Shown here: one piece after another, positions 8,269 to 17,332 of the stretch | Layout: each line of letters begins with the position of its first letter | Position numbering within the stretch: position 1 is the first letter of the stretch | Origin: Burkholderia paludis | Lineage (GTDB): Bacteria > Pseudomonadota > Gammaproteobacteria > Burkholderiales > Burkholderiaceae | DNA length: 64,000 nucleotides | Assembly: GCF_000732615.1 (NCBI RefSeq) | Contig: NZ_JPGL01000024.1 | Span: 62,001-126,000, forward strand | Direction of reading: 5' to 3' | The notes under the pieces: model-generated | Databases searched by the model: none | Seen by the model: the letters and a program-made list of their open reading frames with translations, nothing else | What the model was told of the DNA's origin: nothing | Translations under genes and position numbers: made by a program

Positions 8269-9711
8269 TCAGAACTTCAGCATCAGCTTGATCAGCGCGG
8301 CGAAGCGCTTGCCGTACGGCGGCGCCAGCAGGTTGCGCGCGTTCAGGCGCGGCTGCGTGAGCACCGGCTTCATCTTCGAGAACGTCACGAAGCCGTCGTA
8401 GCCGTGATACGCGCCCATCCCGCTTGCCCCGACCCCGCCGAACGGCAGGCTGCCGCAGGCGATGTGCATCAGCGTTTCGTTGATCGATACGCCGCCCGAG
8501 ATCGTTTCGCGCATCACGCGATCGATCGTGCCGCCGTCCTCGTCGAACAGGTAGAGCGCGAGCGGACGCGGGCGCGCATTCACGTACGCGATCGCCTCGT
8601 CGAGCCGTTCGTACGGCACCAGCGGCAGCAGCGGCCCGAAGATTTCCTCCTGCATCAGTTGCGACGCGGCCGGCACCTGGGTGACCGCGCACGGCACGAA
8701 GCGGCGCGCCGCGGGATCGGAACGCGCGTCCGACAGCGGATGCAGCTGCGCGCCGGCCGCCTGCGCGTCGCTCGCGAGCTGCTGCAGCCGCGCATAGTGG
8801 CGCGGCGAGACGATCGTCGTGTAGTCGCCGTTGGTCGAGAGATCCGGATACATCTTCGCGAAGCGCGCCCGCGCCCGCTCGATGAACGCGGCTTCCATCC
8901 CGCGCGGCAGCAGCACGTAGTCGGGCGCGATGCAGGTCTGGCCCGCGTTCAGCGTCTTGCCCGCGACGATCGCGTCGACGGCCGCATCGAAGCGGGCGTT
9001 CGGGCCGACGATCGCGGGCGACTTGCCGCCGAGCTCGAGCGTGACGGGCGTGAGGTTGTCGGCGGCGGCGCGCATCACGTGGCGGCCGACGTGCGTCGAG
9101 CCGGTAAACAGCAGGTGGTCGAACGGCAGCGCGCTGAAGGCGGCGCCGACCTCCGCATCGCCGTTCACGACCGCGACATGGTCGCGCGCGAACGTCTTCG
9201 CGATCAGCTGCTCGAACAGCGCCGATGTGCGCGGCGTCAGTTCGGACATCTTGACGATCGCGCGGTTGCCGGCGGCGAGCGCGCAGATCAGCGGGCCGGC
9301 CGCGAGCAGCACCGGGTAGTTCCACGGCACGACGATGCCGACCACGCCGAGCGGCTGCGGAATCACCTTCGCGCGCGCCGGGCGCAGCCACTTGTTCATC
9401 GGCTTGCGGATCGGTTTCATCCAGCGCTTGCCGTGCCTGAGCGCGTCGTCGATCTCTTCCTTCGCCATCCAGATTTCCGACAGCAGCACTTCCTGCTTCG
9501 CCCGATGGCCGAAATCGGCGCTGATCGCGTCGGCGAGCGCGTCCGCATGGTCGATCAGCATCGTGCGCAGCGCGCGCAGATGCTGCACGCGCGTTTCCCA
9601 TGACGGGTAGGGTGCGCGCAGGTAAGCCGCGCGCTGGTCGCGCAGCAGCGACGTCAGCGCATCTACCGACGGCAGGGCTTGCGGCGCCAGTTCGGGCAGG
9701 TCGTTCTTCAT
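8269..9711 (-). CDS. Coniferyl aldehyde dehydrogenase-like ALDH
   Basis: A 480-residue NAD(P)-dependent aldehyde dehydrogenase of the coniferyl/fatty-aldehyde group, which lacks the usual long N-terminus. The Rossmann/oxyanion region has VPWNYP (N131), the cofactor loop has FTGSTHVGR, the general base is E226 in LELGGKSP, and the nucleophile is C260 in NAGQTCIAPDY. The C-terminus carries PFGGVGASGMGAYHG. ATG 9711 follows a GGAGGAGACG stretch, supporting this start. It is divergent from the GMC oxidoreductase gene, and alcohol oxidase plus aldehyde dehydrogenase would make a sensible oxidation pair, which is inference only. Confidence 0.92.
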   Translation of the reverse strand: MKNDLPELAPQALPSVDALTSLLRDQRAAYLRAPYPSWETRVQHLRALRTMLIDHADALADAISADFGHRAKQEVLLSEIWMAKEEIDDALRHGKRWMKPIRKPMNKWLRPARAKVIPQPLGVVGIVVPWNYPVLLAAGPLICALAAGNRAIVKMSELTPRTSALFEQLIAKTFARDHVAVVNGDAEVGAAFSALPFDHLLFTGSTHVGRHVMRAAADNLTPVTLELGGKSPAIVGPNARFDAAVDAIVAGKTLNAGQTCIAPDYVLLPRGMEAAFIERARARFAKMYPDLSTNGDYTTIVSPRHYARLQQLASDAQAAGAQLHPLSDARSDPAARRFVPCAVTQVPAASQLMQEEIFGPLLPLVPYERLDEAIAYVNARPRPLALYLFDEDGGTIDRVMRETISGGVSINETLMHIACGSLPFGGVGASGMGAYHGYDGFVTFSKMKPVLTQPRLNARNLLAPPYGKRFAALIKLMLKF

Positions 9712-10610
9712 GTCGTCTCCTCCAGTTGGGCCTGGCTGGTCGGCCGGCCGTCACGCCGCACGCGCGCGCTCGGCGAGCGCGGCGACGCGGATCGGGGTGG
9801 GCGCGCCGCACGGCGCGAGGCCGGATGCGATGCGTGCTCGAAAACCGGTTGCTGCGTGCGGCGGGCGTCGCATCCGCGCGACGGTGTCCGCATCGAAAAA
9901 ACGTGCCGCGGTGCGCGTGCCTGCCGGGCGGGGCGACTGCCGCCGGGCGCGCGACGCCGCCGCGCGAGCGCCTGCCCGTGCATCGCGACGGGCCGGCACG
10001 CCGGGTACGCCGGACCGTACCGTAGCGCATCGTGCCGCGGCGGCGATCCACCGTCCAAACGGTCGGCGACGACCCGTGCCGTTCGAATTCGAACGATTGC
10101 GCGCATGATGCCGTGCTGCTTCGCGCAGGCAGCCGTTTGAAATGAAATGCGCGGCGCGCGCGGCATCTCCGGGCAACCGGGTCGGCACGCGGCCTGCAGA
10201 ACCTGGCGCTGCATCGTCGTCTCTCCCGTTGCGCGGCGGAACGGCTTCTCGTGGCCGGCGCGTCGCGCAAAGCGCATCGATACATCTTAAATTTAGTTCA
10301 CGCGGGCGTTTAGAGGAATCGCTCTTGAATCCGCGCGCCGCGCGCATGACGGCCATTCCTACAATGCCCGAACATCAGGGGCTGTCGACCTGTGGAATGC
10401 GCATGCGTCGCCGCGGGAGCGACCGGCATCGCGAGCATGGCGGCATCGTCCGTCGCTCGTCCGGCCCGGCCGGACGATGCGCGTCGCGTCTTTCCCGGCG
10501 AGCGACGCCGGGCATGCGCGGGGGCGTTCCACGGGGAAACAGGCCTTACAAGAGGAGACGCGGTCGCGCGGCGGAGCCGGGCGCCTTTCATGACACGACG
10601 GAGACGTGAC
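9712..10610. other. Long divergent intergenic region
   Basis: About 900 bases between divergent ALDH and GMC oxidoreductase genes. All frames here are Arg/Ala/Pro-rich and look like high-GC noise. An AT-rich island (TCTTAAATTTAGTT, about 10284-10297) is a likely promoter location. I find no transcription-factor gene although one might be expected; a decayed gene cannot be excluded. Confidence 0.35.
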
Positions 10611-12251
10611 ATGCAATACGACTACATCATCGTCGGCGGCGGTTCGGGCGGGTCGAGCCTGGCAGGCCGTCTCGCCGATGCCTGTCCCGATGCGACGATC
10701 GCACTGATCGAGGCCGGCTCGCATACGGAGCGCAACCTGCTCGTCAACATGCCGGTCGGCATCGCGGCGCTGGTGCCGTTCAAGCTCGGCACGAACTACG
10801 GTTACGAGACGGTGCCGCAGCCGGGCCTCGGCGGGCGGCGCGGCTACCAGCCGCGCGGGCGCGGGATGGGCGGGTCGAGCGCGATCAACGCGATGATCTA
10901 TACGCGCGGCCACCCGGGCGACTACGACGAGTGGGCGCAGCTCGGCGCGACCGGCTGGGGCTGGCAGGACGTGCTGCCGTATTTCCGCCGAGCGGAAGGC
11001 AACGAACGCGGCGCCGACGCGTGGCACGGTGCGGACGGCCCGCTGTCGGTGTCGGACCTGCGCTTTCGCAATCCGTTTTCCGAGCGGTTCATCCAGGCCG
11101 CGCACGCAGCCGGCTATCCGCTGAACGACGACTTCAACGGCGCGACGCAGGAAGGCGTCGGCTTCTATCAGGTCACGCATCGCGACGGCTCGCGCTGCAG
11201 CGTCGCGCGTGCCTATATCTACGGCCGCAGCCGGCCGAACCTGCACGTGATCACCGATGCGACGGTGCTGCGCGTCGCGTTCGACGGCAAGCGCGCGACC
11301 GGCGTCGCGGTGTCGCGCAACGGACGCGTCGAGACGCTCGACGCACGCGCGGAAGTGATCCTGTCCGCCGGCGCGTTCAATTCGCCGCAACTGCTGATGT
11401 GTTCGGGGATCGGTCCGGCCGAGCAACTGCGCCGGCACGGGATCGCGGTCGTGCAGGACGCGCCGGACGTCGGCACGAACCTGATCGACCACATCGACTT
11501 CATCATCAATACGCGGGTGAACTCGTCGGAGCTGGTCGGCGTGTGCCTGCGCGGGATCGCGAAGATGACGCCCGCGCTCGCGCGCTATTTTTCGAGCCGC
11601 ACCGGGATGATGACCAGCAACGTCGCGGAGGCCGGCGGCTTCATCAAGAGCGACCCGTCGCTCGCGCGTCCCGACCTGCAGCTGCATTTCTGCACGGCGC
11701 TCGTGGACGACCACAACCGCAAGATGCACTGGGGCTTCGGCTACTCGCTGCACGTGTGCGCGCTGCGGCCGTTCAGCCGCGGCACGGTGGCGCTCGCGAG
11801 CGGCGATGCGCGCGACGCGCCGCTGATCGATCCGCGCTTCTTCAGCGATACGCGCGATCTCGACCTGCTCGTGCGCGGCGCGCACGCGATGCGCCGGATC
11901 CTGTCGCAGGCGCCGCTCGCGTCGCAGGGCGGCCGCGAGCTGTACACGCGCCCGGACCAGAGCGAAGCGGAGCTGCGCGCGACGATCGTCGCGCATGCCG
12001 ATACGATCTATCACCCGGTCGGCACGTGCCGGATGGGCTCGGATGCGCGCGCGGTCGTCGATCCGCAACTGCGCGTGCGCGGCGTCGACGGATTGCGCGT
12101 GGTGGATGCGTCGGTGATGCCGACGCTGGTCGGCGGGAACACGAATGCGCCGTCGGTGATGATCGGCGAACGCGCGGCGGATTTCATCGTCGCGGCCCGC
12201 AAGGGCGGGGCGCCGCGCGGCGAGGCGGCCGCGGCGGTGCACGGCCGCTGA
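10611..12251 (+). CDS. GMC-family FAD-dependent alcohol/choline oxidoreductase
   Basis: A 546-residue flavoprotein of the glucose-methanol-choline family, close to choline dehydrogenase/AlkJ-type alcohol dehydrogenases. The FAD dinucleotide fold is at the N-terminus (GGGSGG, 9-14). The GMC signature RGRGMGGSSAINAMIYTRG lies near 80-98. The C-terminal active-site segment has YHPVGTCRMG with the catalytic His and GNTNAPSVMIGERAADFI with the partner Asn/FAD contacts. GGAG seven bases before ATG 10611 decides the start over an in-frame ATG at 10590. Likely oxidises a primary alcohol to an aldehyde; the neighbouring divergent ALDH may act next. Confidence 0.92.
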   Translation: MQYDYIIVGGGSGGSSLAGRLADACPDATIALIEAGSHTERNLLVNMPVGIAALVPFKLGTNYGYETVPQPGLGGRRGYQPRGRGMGGSSAINAMIYTRGHPGDYDEWAQLGATGWGWQDVLPYFRRAEGNERGADAWHGADGPLSVSDLRFRNPFSERFIQAAHAAGYPLNDDFNGATQEGVGFYQVTHRDGSRCSVARAYIYGRSRPNLHVITDATVLRVAFDGKRATGVAVSRNGRVETLDARAEVILSAGAFNSPQLLMCSGIGPAEQLRRHGIAVVQDAPDVGTNLIDHIDFIINTRVNSSELVGVCLRGIAKMTPALARYFSSRTGMMTSNVAEAGGFIKSDPSLARPDLQLHFCTALVDDHNRKMHWGFGYSLHVCALRPFSRGTVALASGDARDAPLIDPRFFSDTRDLDLLVRGAHAMRRILSQAPLASQGGRELYTRPDQSEAELRATIVAHADTIYHPVGTCRMGSDARAVVDPQLRVRGVDGLRVVDASVMPTLVGGNTNAPSVMIGERAADFIVAARKGGAPRGEAAAAVHGR

Positions 12252-12277
12252 GCGGCGCGCGCACCGGCACGACATGC

Positions 12278-13621
12278 TCAGGCAAACGTATCGACGAGGC
12301 CGGCGCGGCTCACGGTCGTGGCGACCGGTGCGGATTGCGCGGCGTCGGCCGGTGCATCGACGGCTGACGATCCGCCGTTCCCGCGCCGCGCCGACTGGCC
12401 GCCGGCGAAGTTTTGCTGCGGGTTCTGCTGCGAAGCGAAGCCGCCGTCGCTGACGGTCGTGCTGCCGAGCCCGAGCCCGCCCGCTTCCATCGCGTCGCGC
12501 AGCTTCGGCAGCGCGGCCTCGACCGCGTCGCGCACCTGCGCGTGCTGCGACACGAACAGCGCGTGCGCGTGGTTGTCCGCGACGTGCAGCACGACCTGCA
12601 GCGGCCCGAGATCGGGCGGATTGAGCGTCAGCTCGGCGCTCTGCTGATGCGCGTTCGACAGGAATACGACCTTCTGGCTCAGCGCGTCCGTCCAGTCGGC
12701 GGTGCCGACGTGCGGCGCGAGCACGTTCGGGTTGGCGGCGGCGATCGCCCCCGCGGCCGGCGACAACTGCAGGCTCGCCTGCGCGGCGGCCGCGGCCGTT
12801 GCGCCCGCGGCGAGCGTCGCGCTGGCCGCCGGATCCGTTGCCTCGCTGGCTGCGGCAAGCGCGTGCTGCGCGCCGGACTGCGCGTTCGCGTCGGCTTGCA
12901 GTGCCTGCGCGGTGGCTTGCGTCGGGGTCGCCTGGGCGCCCGGCGCGCCCTTGGCGTCGGCGAGCATGTGGTCGAACGTCGGCGCCTTCGGCGTCAGTGG
13001 TGCGGCGGTGCCGGGCGATGCGGTCGCGGCCGAGGACGCCGCCGTCGCGCCGGTCGCGGGCATCGCGATCGCGCCCGAGCCGCCCGTCAGCCTGCCGAGC
13101 GCGGCCTGCAGCGCATCGTGGACCGACGTCGGGGCGGCCGGCTGCGCGCCGGCGTCCGTGGTCGCGTGGTCCGCCAGCGCGGCCGTGGCATCGGGCTGGC
13201 CGGAGACGGCCGTCTGTTGCGCAGTGGCCGCGGCGGTTGCCGCATCGGCCGGCGTCGCGTTGCCGGTGCGCGCCTGCAGTTGCGCCTGCAAGGCCGCGGC
13301 GGCCGCGAGTGCGGCGGCGTCCGGTGTGGCGGCGGCACTCGCGCTCGTGTCGTCGGTCGAGTCGTCGTCGTCGGTGCCGGACGGCTTCCTGCCGGCGGCC
13401 GGCTTCGATGCGGCCTGTTTCGTCGATACGTTCTGCGTGCCGGAATTCACCGTGTCGCGTCGCGTGTCGACGCTTTGCTTCAGCGTCTGCGCGAACGGCG
13501 CGGAAGCCGAGGTGTTCGAGGCGTCGGTGCCGGCGGCGCCGGACGAACCCGAGCCGCGGGCGGCCTTGAGGGCGGCGCCGGCGGTGTCGATCAACGCGCC
13601 GAGCAGGGGCAGGGGTGGCAT
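12278..13621 (-). CDS. fliK: Flagellar hook-length control protein FliK
   Basis: A 447-residue secreted molecular ruler that sets hook length and switches export specificity through FlhB. The N-terminal two-thirds is Ala/Thr/Gln/Pro-rich and low-complexity, as in other FliK proteins. The Flg_hook domain lies at about 300-400, with the ELTLNPPDLGPLQVVLHV stretch typical of the C-terminal domain. The start at ATG 13621 gives MPPLPLLGALIDTAG and has GAGAGAA upstream. It is the last gene of the leftward fliF-G-H-I-J-K operon, 28 bases after fliJ. A second FliK-like gene lies at 20812-22152. Confidence 0.92.
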   Translation of the reverse strand: MPPLPLLGALIDTAGAALKAARGSGSSGAAGTDASNTSASAPFAQTLKQSVDTRRDTVNSGTQNVSTKQAASKPAAGRKPSGTDDDDSTDDTSASAAATPDAAALAAAAALQAQLQARTGNATPADAATAAATAQQTAVSGQPDATAALADHATTDAGAQPAAPTSVHDALQAALGRLTGGSGAIAMPATGATAASSAATASPGTAAPLTPKAPTFDHMLADAKGAPGAQATPTQATAQALQADANAQSGAQHALAAASEATDPAASATLAAGATAAAAAQASLQLSPAAGAIAAANPNVLAPHVGTADWTDALSQKVVFLSNAHQQSAELTLNPPDLGPLQVVLHVADNHAHALFVSQHAQVRDAVEAALPKLRDAMEAGGLGLGSTTVSDGGFASQQNPQQNFAGGQSARRGNGGSSAVDAPADAAQSAPVATTVSRAGLVDTFA

Positions 13622-13649
13622 GGCGGTTCTCTCGTTCGAATGCGGTGGG

Positions 13650-14108
13650 TTACGACGAACGGGCCGCGTCGGCCCGCATGCGCAGGATCTTCGCTGCGTG
13701 TTCGTCGGCGTCGCGCTGTTCGCGCCGGGCGTCGCGTTTCGCTTCCTGCGCGACGCCGCGCGCCTGCAGGATTTCATATGAGCCGACGGTGCGTTTCTTC
13801 TGTTGCCAGTTCGGGCGCGCCTCGTCGATGCGGAGTTCGGCCGCGGCCAGCACGTTGCGCTGCTGCAGGATCGCCGCATCGAGCGTATCGATGAACGCCT
13901 GGAAATTGCGCCAGTTGCCGGCCGGCATGCCATTTTGCGCGGATTGCGCGAAGCGCGCGTGATATTCGTCACGGTAGCGCAGCAGCGCGTCGAGCTGCTC
14001 GGCGGCCGCGGTGCGGTCGCGCTGCGCGGTGCCGAGCTGCTTCGTGGCCGAGTCGAGATCTTCCTGCGCGCGGTCGAGCAGCAACTGAAGGGGAAAGCCG
14101 TGAGCCAT
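13650..14108 (-). CDS. fliJ: Flagellar export protein FliJ
   Basis: A 152-residue, highly charged, almost entirely helical protein, the usual size of FliJ. It forms an antiparallel coiled coil inside the FliI ATPase ring and couples ATP hydrolysis and proton flow to export. The N-terminus (MAHGFPLQLLLDRAQEDLDSA) is typical of beta-proteobacterial FliJ, and heptad-like Leu/Ala spacing is seen from 10-60 and 85-140. ATG 14108 lies five bases after the fliI stop. Assignment rests on shape and position as well as sequence. Confidence 0.92.
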   Translation of the reverse strand: MAHGFPLQLLLDRAQEDLDSATKQLGTAQRDRTAAAEQLDALLRYRDEYHARFAQSAQNGMPAGNWRNFQAFIDTLDAAILQQRNVLAAAELRIDEARPNWQQKKRTVGSYEILQARGVAQEAKRDARREQRDADEHAAKILRMRADAARSS

Positions 14109-14113
14109 CGGGA

Positions 14114-15664
14114 TCAGCCTCCGTAAGCGTCGAACAGCGCATCGAGCCCCGCGAGGCTCGACGCGAACGGCGCGCATTCGCGAAAGCCCTGCTGCAGGAA
14201 TGCCTCGATGCGCGGATAGAGCGCGATCGCGCGGTCGAGTTGCGCGTCGCGGCCGGGAGCGTATGCACCGACCGCGATCAGGTCGCGATTGCGCTGGTAG
14301 CGCGACAGCATCTGCTTGAACTGCCGGACGCGGTCGAGGTGCGCTTCGTCGATCAGCGCGGTCATCGCGCGGCTGATCGACGCCTCGATGTCGATCGCCG
14401 GATAGTGGCCGGCCTCGGCGAGCGCGCGCGACAGCACGACGTGGCCGTCGAGGATCGCGCGCGCCGAATCGGCGATCGGGTCCTGCTGGTCGTCGCCTTC
14501 GGTGAGCACCGTGTAGAACGCGGTGATCGAGCCGCCGCCTTCCGGCCCGTTGCCGGTGCGCTCGACGAGCGCGGGGAGCTTCGCGAACACCGACGGCGGG
14601 TAGCCCTTCGTCGCGGGCGGCTCGCCGATCGCCAGCGCGATCTCGCGCTGGGCCATCGCGTAGCGGGTCAGCGAATCCATCAGCAGCAGCACGTGCTTGC
14701 CCTGGTCGCGGAAATACTCGGCGAGCGACGTGGCGTACGCCGCGCCCTGCATCCGCAGCAGCGGCGACACGTCGGCCGGCGCGGCAACGACAACCGAGCG
14801 GGCGAGCCCGTCCTCGCCGAGGATCTGTTCGATGAATTCCTTTACTTCGCGGCCGCGTTCGCCGATCAGCCCGATCACGATCACTTCCGCGCTCGTGTAG
14901 CGCGCCATCGTGCCGAGCAGCACCGACTTGCCGACGCCGGAGCCGGCGAACAGGCCCATCCGCTGCCCGCGGCCGACGGTCAGCAGCGCGTTGATCGCGC
15001 GCACGCCGACGTCGAGCACGTGGTGGATCGGTTCGCGCTCGAGCGGGTTGATCGACGGCGCCGACAGCGGTGCGTCGACCTTCGACGCAAGCGGGCCGAG
15101 GCCGTCGAGCGGCCGGCCCGACGCGTCGACGACGCGTCCGAGCATTTCCCAGCCGACCGGCAGCCGCTTCGCGCCCGCGAGCGGATCGGCGACGGGCGCG
15201 CTTTCGCGCGGCCACACGCGTGCGCCGGGCAGGACGCCGGCGACGTCGGTGGTCGGCATCAGGAACAGGCGGTCGCCGGAGAAGCCGACGACTTCCGCTT
15301 CCGCGTGCGGCAGCGTGCTGCCGGGCGGCAGTTCGATCGTGCATTCGGCGCCGACCGACAGGCGCAGCCCGATCGCCTCGAGCACGAGGCCGGCCGCGCG
15401 CGTGAGGCGCCCGCACGGCCGCAGCGGCAGCGCGCGCTGGCTGCGCGCCGAGAGCCCGTTCAGATGGGTGCGCCAGTGCGCGAGATGCGGATTGTGCGGC
15501 GCGCGCGGCGCGGCGCGCGCGGCGTCGGCCGGAGCGACGGCCGCATGCGGGGTGGCGTCCGGTGCGGCGTCGTGCGCGGCAGCGGGGCCGAACGACGCGA
15601 GCGCGAGTTCCCGTTCGAGCGGCGTCATGCCGTCGTGCGCGAGCGACTCGGGCGTGGGCGTCAC
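14114..15664 (-). CDS. fliI: Flagellum-specific ATPase FliI
   Basis: The hexameric ATPase of the flagellar type III export apparatus. Visible motifs are Walker A ([11 protein letters not shown]), Walker B with [32 protein letters not shown], and the [12 protein letters not shown]-terminal segment. Two starts are possible. GTG 15664 (516 aa) overlaps the fliH stop by four bases and has AAGGTG eight bases upstream. ATG 15628 (504 aa, MTPLEREL) has no visible ribosome-binding site. I prefer GTG. The first 50 residues are Ala/Pro-rich, longer than in enteric FliI (about 457 aa). Confidence 0.95.
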   Translation of the reverse strand: MTPTPESLAHDGMTPLERELALASFGPAAAHDAAPDATPHAAVAPADAARAAPRAPHNPHLAHWRTHLNGLSARSQRALPLRPCGRLTRAAGLVLEAIGLRLSVGAECTIELPPGSTLPHAEAEVVGFSGDRLFLMPTTDVAGVLPGARVWPRESAPVADPLAGAKRLPVGWEMLGRVVDASGRPLDGLGPLASKVDAPLSAPSINPLEREPIHHVLDVGVRAINALLTVGRGQRMGLFAGSGVGKSVLLGTMARYTSAEVIVIGLIGERGREVKEFIEQILGEDGLARSVVVAAPADVSPLLRMQGAAYATSLAEYFRDQGKHVLLLMDSLTRYAMAQREIALAIGEPPATKGYPPSVFAKLPALVERTGNGPEGGGSITAFYTVLTEGDDQQDPIADSARAILDGHVVLSRALAEAGHYPAIDIEASISRAMTALIDEAHLDRVRQFKQMLSRYQRNRDLIAVGAYAPGRDAQLDRAIALYPRIEAFLQQGFRECAPFASSLAGLDALFDAYGG

Positions 15665-16344
15665 CACGCGCTCACCTTGCCGACCGCGGCGGCGACGCGC
15701 TGCCAGCGCGTGGGCAGCGTCGCGTCGACCTCGCCGGTCGCGGCGTGCGCGCGGCAGCCGCCGCGCTCGATCGAGGCGTCGGTGCGCACGTTCCAGCCGA
15801 GCGTGTCGAGGTCGTCCTGCAGATAGGCTTCGACGACGGGCAGATCGGCCGGATTCACCGCGAGATGCGGCGCGCCGGACAGCGCGGGTTCGGCCGCGAG
15901 CACGTCGCGCACGGCCGCGACGAGCGCCGCGGGATCGTGCTTCACGTGCTGGCGCACGACCTGCTGCGCGATGTCGAGCGCGAGTTGTGCGATATCGGAG
16001 GCGAGATCGTGCTCGATGCCGGACACGGCCTCGCGGAACGACGCGGCGAGCGCCGCGAGCTGCGCGGCCTGTTCGTGCGCGTCGGCCTGACCGGCCGCGA
16101 AGCCCTGTTCGCGGCCCTGCTCGAAACCGGCCTGGTAGCCGAGCGCCTGGCCTTCGACGTGGCCGGCCGCGTGGCCTTCGGCGTGGGCGGCGTCGCGTAC
16201 GCGCTGCAGTTCCTCGGCGAGCGCGGCGGCGGCCGCGGCCGCGTCGTCGGGCGGAGGGGGCGGCGGCGGCGGGTCGAACGACGCCATCTCCCACCGCTGG
16301 TATGCGGTGAGGGTGCCCGCACGATCGCGCGCCGAATCAGACAT
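15661..16344 (-). CDS. fliH: Flagellar assembly protein FliH
   Basis: A 227-residue peripheral regulator that docks the FliI ATPase to the export gate and C-ring. A run of eight prolines lies near residue 27. A Gly-rich helical repeat of the GxxxG type follows ([17 protein letters not shown], about 60-76), a hallmark of FliH. The C-terminal half matches the FliH/HrpE domain that binds FliI. ATG 16344 lies inside the end of fliG (8-base overlap), consistent with translational coupling. Confidence 0.93.
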   Translation of the reverse strand: MSDSARDRAGTLTAYQRWEMASFDPPPPPPPPDDAAAAAAALAEELQRVRDAAHAEGHAAGHVEGQALGYQAGFEQGREQGFAAGQADAHEQAAQLAALAASFREAVSGIEHDLASDIAQLALDIAQQVVRQHVKHDPAALVAAVRDVLAAEPALSGAPHLAVNPADLPVVEAYLQDDLDTLGWNVRTDASIERGGCRAHAATGEVDATLPTRWQRVAAAVGKVSAW

Positions 16345-17332
16345 ACGCGTCTTCCGCCTTGCCGCCGATCGCGATCTGGCCGCTCTCGGCCAGGTTGCGC
16401 ACGATCTGCAGGATGCGGCGCTGCTGGGTCTCGACGTCGGACACGCGTACCGGGCCGCGCGCATCGAGATCCTCGGCGAGCAGTTCGGCCGCGCGTTGCG
16501 ACATGTTCGCGAGGAACTTCTGGCGCAGTGCGGGCGGTGCGCCCTTCAGCGCGATGATCAGCGTTTCCGACTCGACTTCCTTGAGCACCATCTGGATCGC
16601 GCGGTCCTCGAGATCGAGCAGGTTCTCGAACACGAACATCTGGTCGATGATCTTCTGCGCAAGTTCGGCGTCGTACTGGCGCACGCTTTCGAGCACGCCT
16701 TCCTCATGCACGCTGGTCATGAAGTTCAGGATCTCGGCCGCGGTGCGGATGCCGCCCATCGGGCTGCGCTTCAGGTTGTCGCTGCCGGACAGCAGGCCCG
16801 TCAGCACGTCGTCGAGCTCGCGCAGCGCGGCCGGCTGGATGCCGTCGAGGGTCGCGATCCGCAGGATCACGTCGTTGCGCAGGCGCTCGGTGAAGCATGA
16901 CGCGATCTCGGACGCCTGGTCGCGGTCGAGGTGCACGAGGATCGTCGCGATGATCTGCGGATGCTCGTTCTTGATCAGTTCGGCGACGGCGCCCGAGTCC
17001 ATCCACTTCAGGCCCTCGATGCCGCTCGTGTCGCTGCCCTGCAGGATGCGGTCGATCAGCACGCCGGCCTTGTCCTCGCCGAGCGCCTTGGTCAGCACCG
17101 AGCGGATGTAGTCGCTCGAATCGAGCGACAGCGCGGTGTGCTGCTCGGCTTCCTTCGTGAATTCCTGCAGCACGTCCTCGACCTGCTCGCGCGTGACGTT
17201 CTTCAGCGCGGCCATCGCGGCGCCGATCTTCTGGACCTCGCGCGGCGCGAGGAACTTGAATACCTGCGCGGCTTCTTCCTCGCCGATCGACATCAGCAGC
17301 AGCGCGCTCTTGGTCAAGCCTTCAGCGTTCAT
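16337..17332 (-). CDS. fliG: Flagellar motor switch protein FliG
   Basis: A 331-residue C-ring component that carries torque and directional switching. The N-terminal domain binds FliF. The middle domain holds the EHPQ motif (KNEHPQIIATILVHL). The C-terminal motor domain contains the charged residues that interact with MotA (LEDRAIQMVLKEVE near 250-265). The length equals that of E. coli FliG. The start overlaps the end of fliF by 11 bases and the end overlaps fliH by 8, so the operon is translationally coupled. Confidence 0.97.
   Translation of the reverse strand: MNAEGLTKSALLLMSIGEEEAAQVFKFLAPREVQKIGAAMAALKNVTREQVEDVLQEFTKEAEQHTALSLDSSDYIRSVLTKALGEDKAGVLIDRILQGSDTSGIEGLKWMDSGAVAELIKNEHPQIIATILVHLDRDQASEIASCFTERLRNDVILRIATLDGIQPAALRELDDVLTGLLSGSDNLKRSPMGGIRTAAEILNFMTSVHEEGVLESVRQYDAELAQKIIDQMFVFENLLDLEDRAIQMVLKEVESETLIIALKGAPPALRQKFLANMSQRAAELLAEDLDARGPVRVSDVETQQRRILQIVRNLAESGQIAIGGKAEDAYV

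Noticed and set aside
8108-10285. 725-codon minus-strand frame spanning the ALDH and its upstream region
   Set aside because: Arg/Ala-rich off-frame translation of the ALDH gene with no domain; length comes from high GC and scarce stops.
10359-12275. 638-codon minus-strand frame opposite the GMC oxidoreductase gene
   Set aside because: Antisense shadow rich in Arg, His and Asp; no ribosome-binding site and the plus-strand enzyme has all family motifs.
12413-13894. Long plus-strand frames opposite fliK
   Set aside because: Low-complexity Ala/Gly/Arg translation of the repeat-rich fliK reverse strand.
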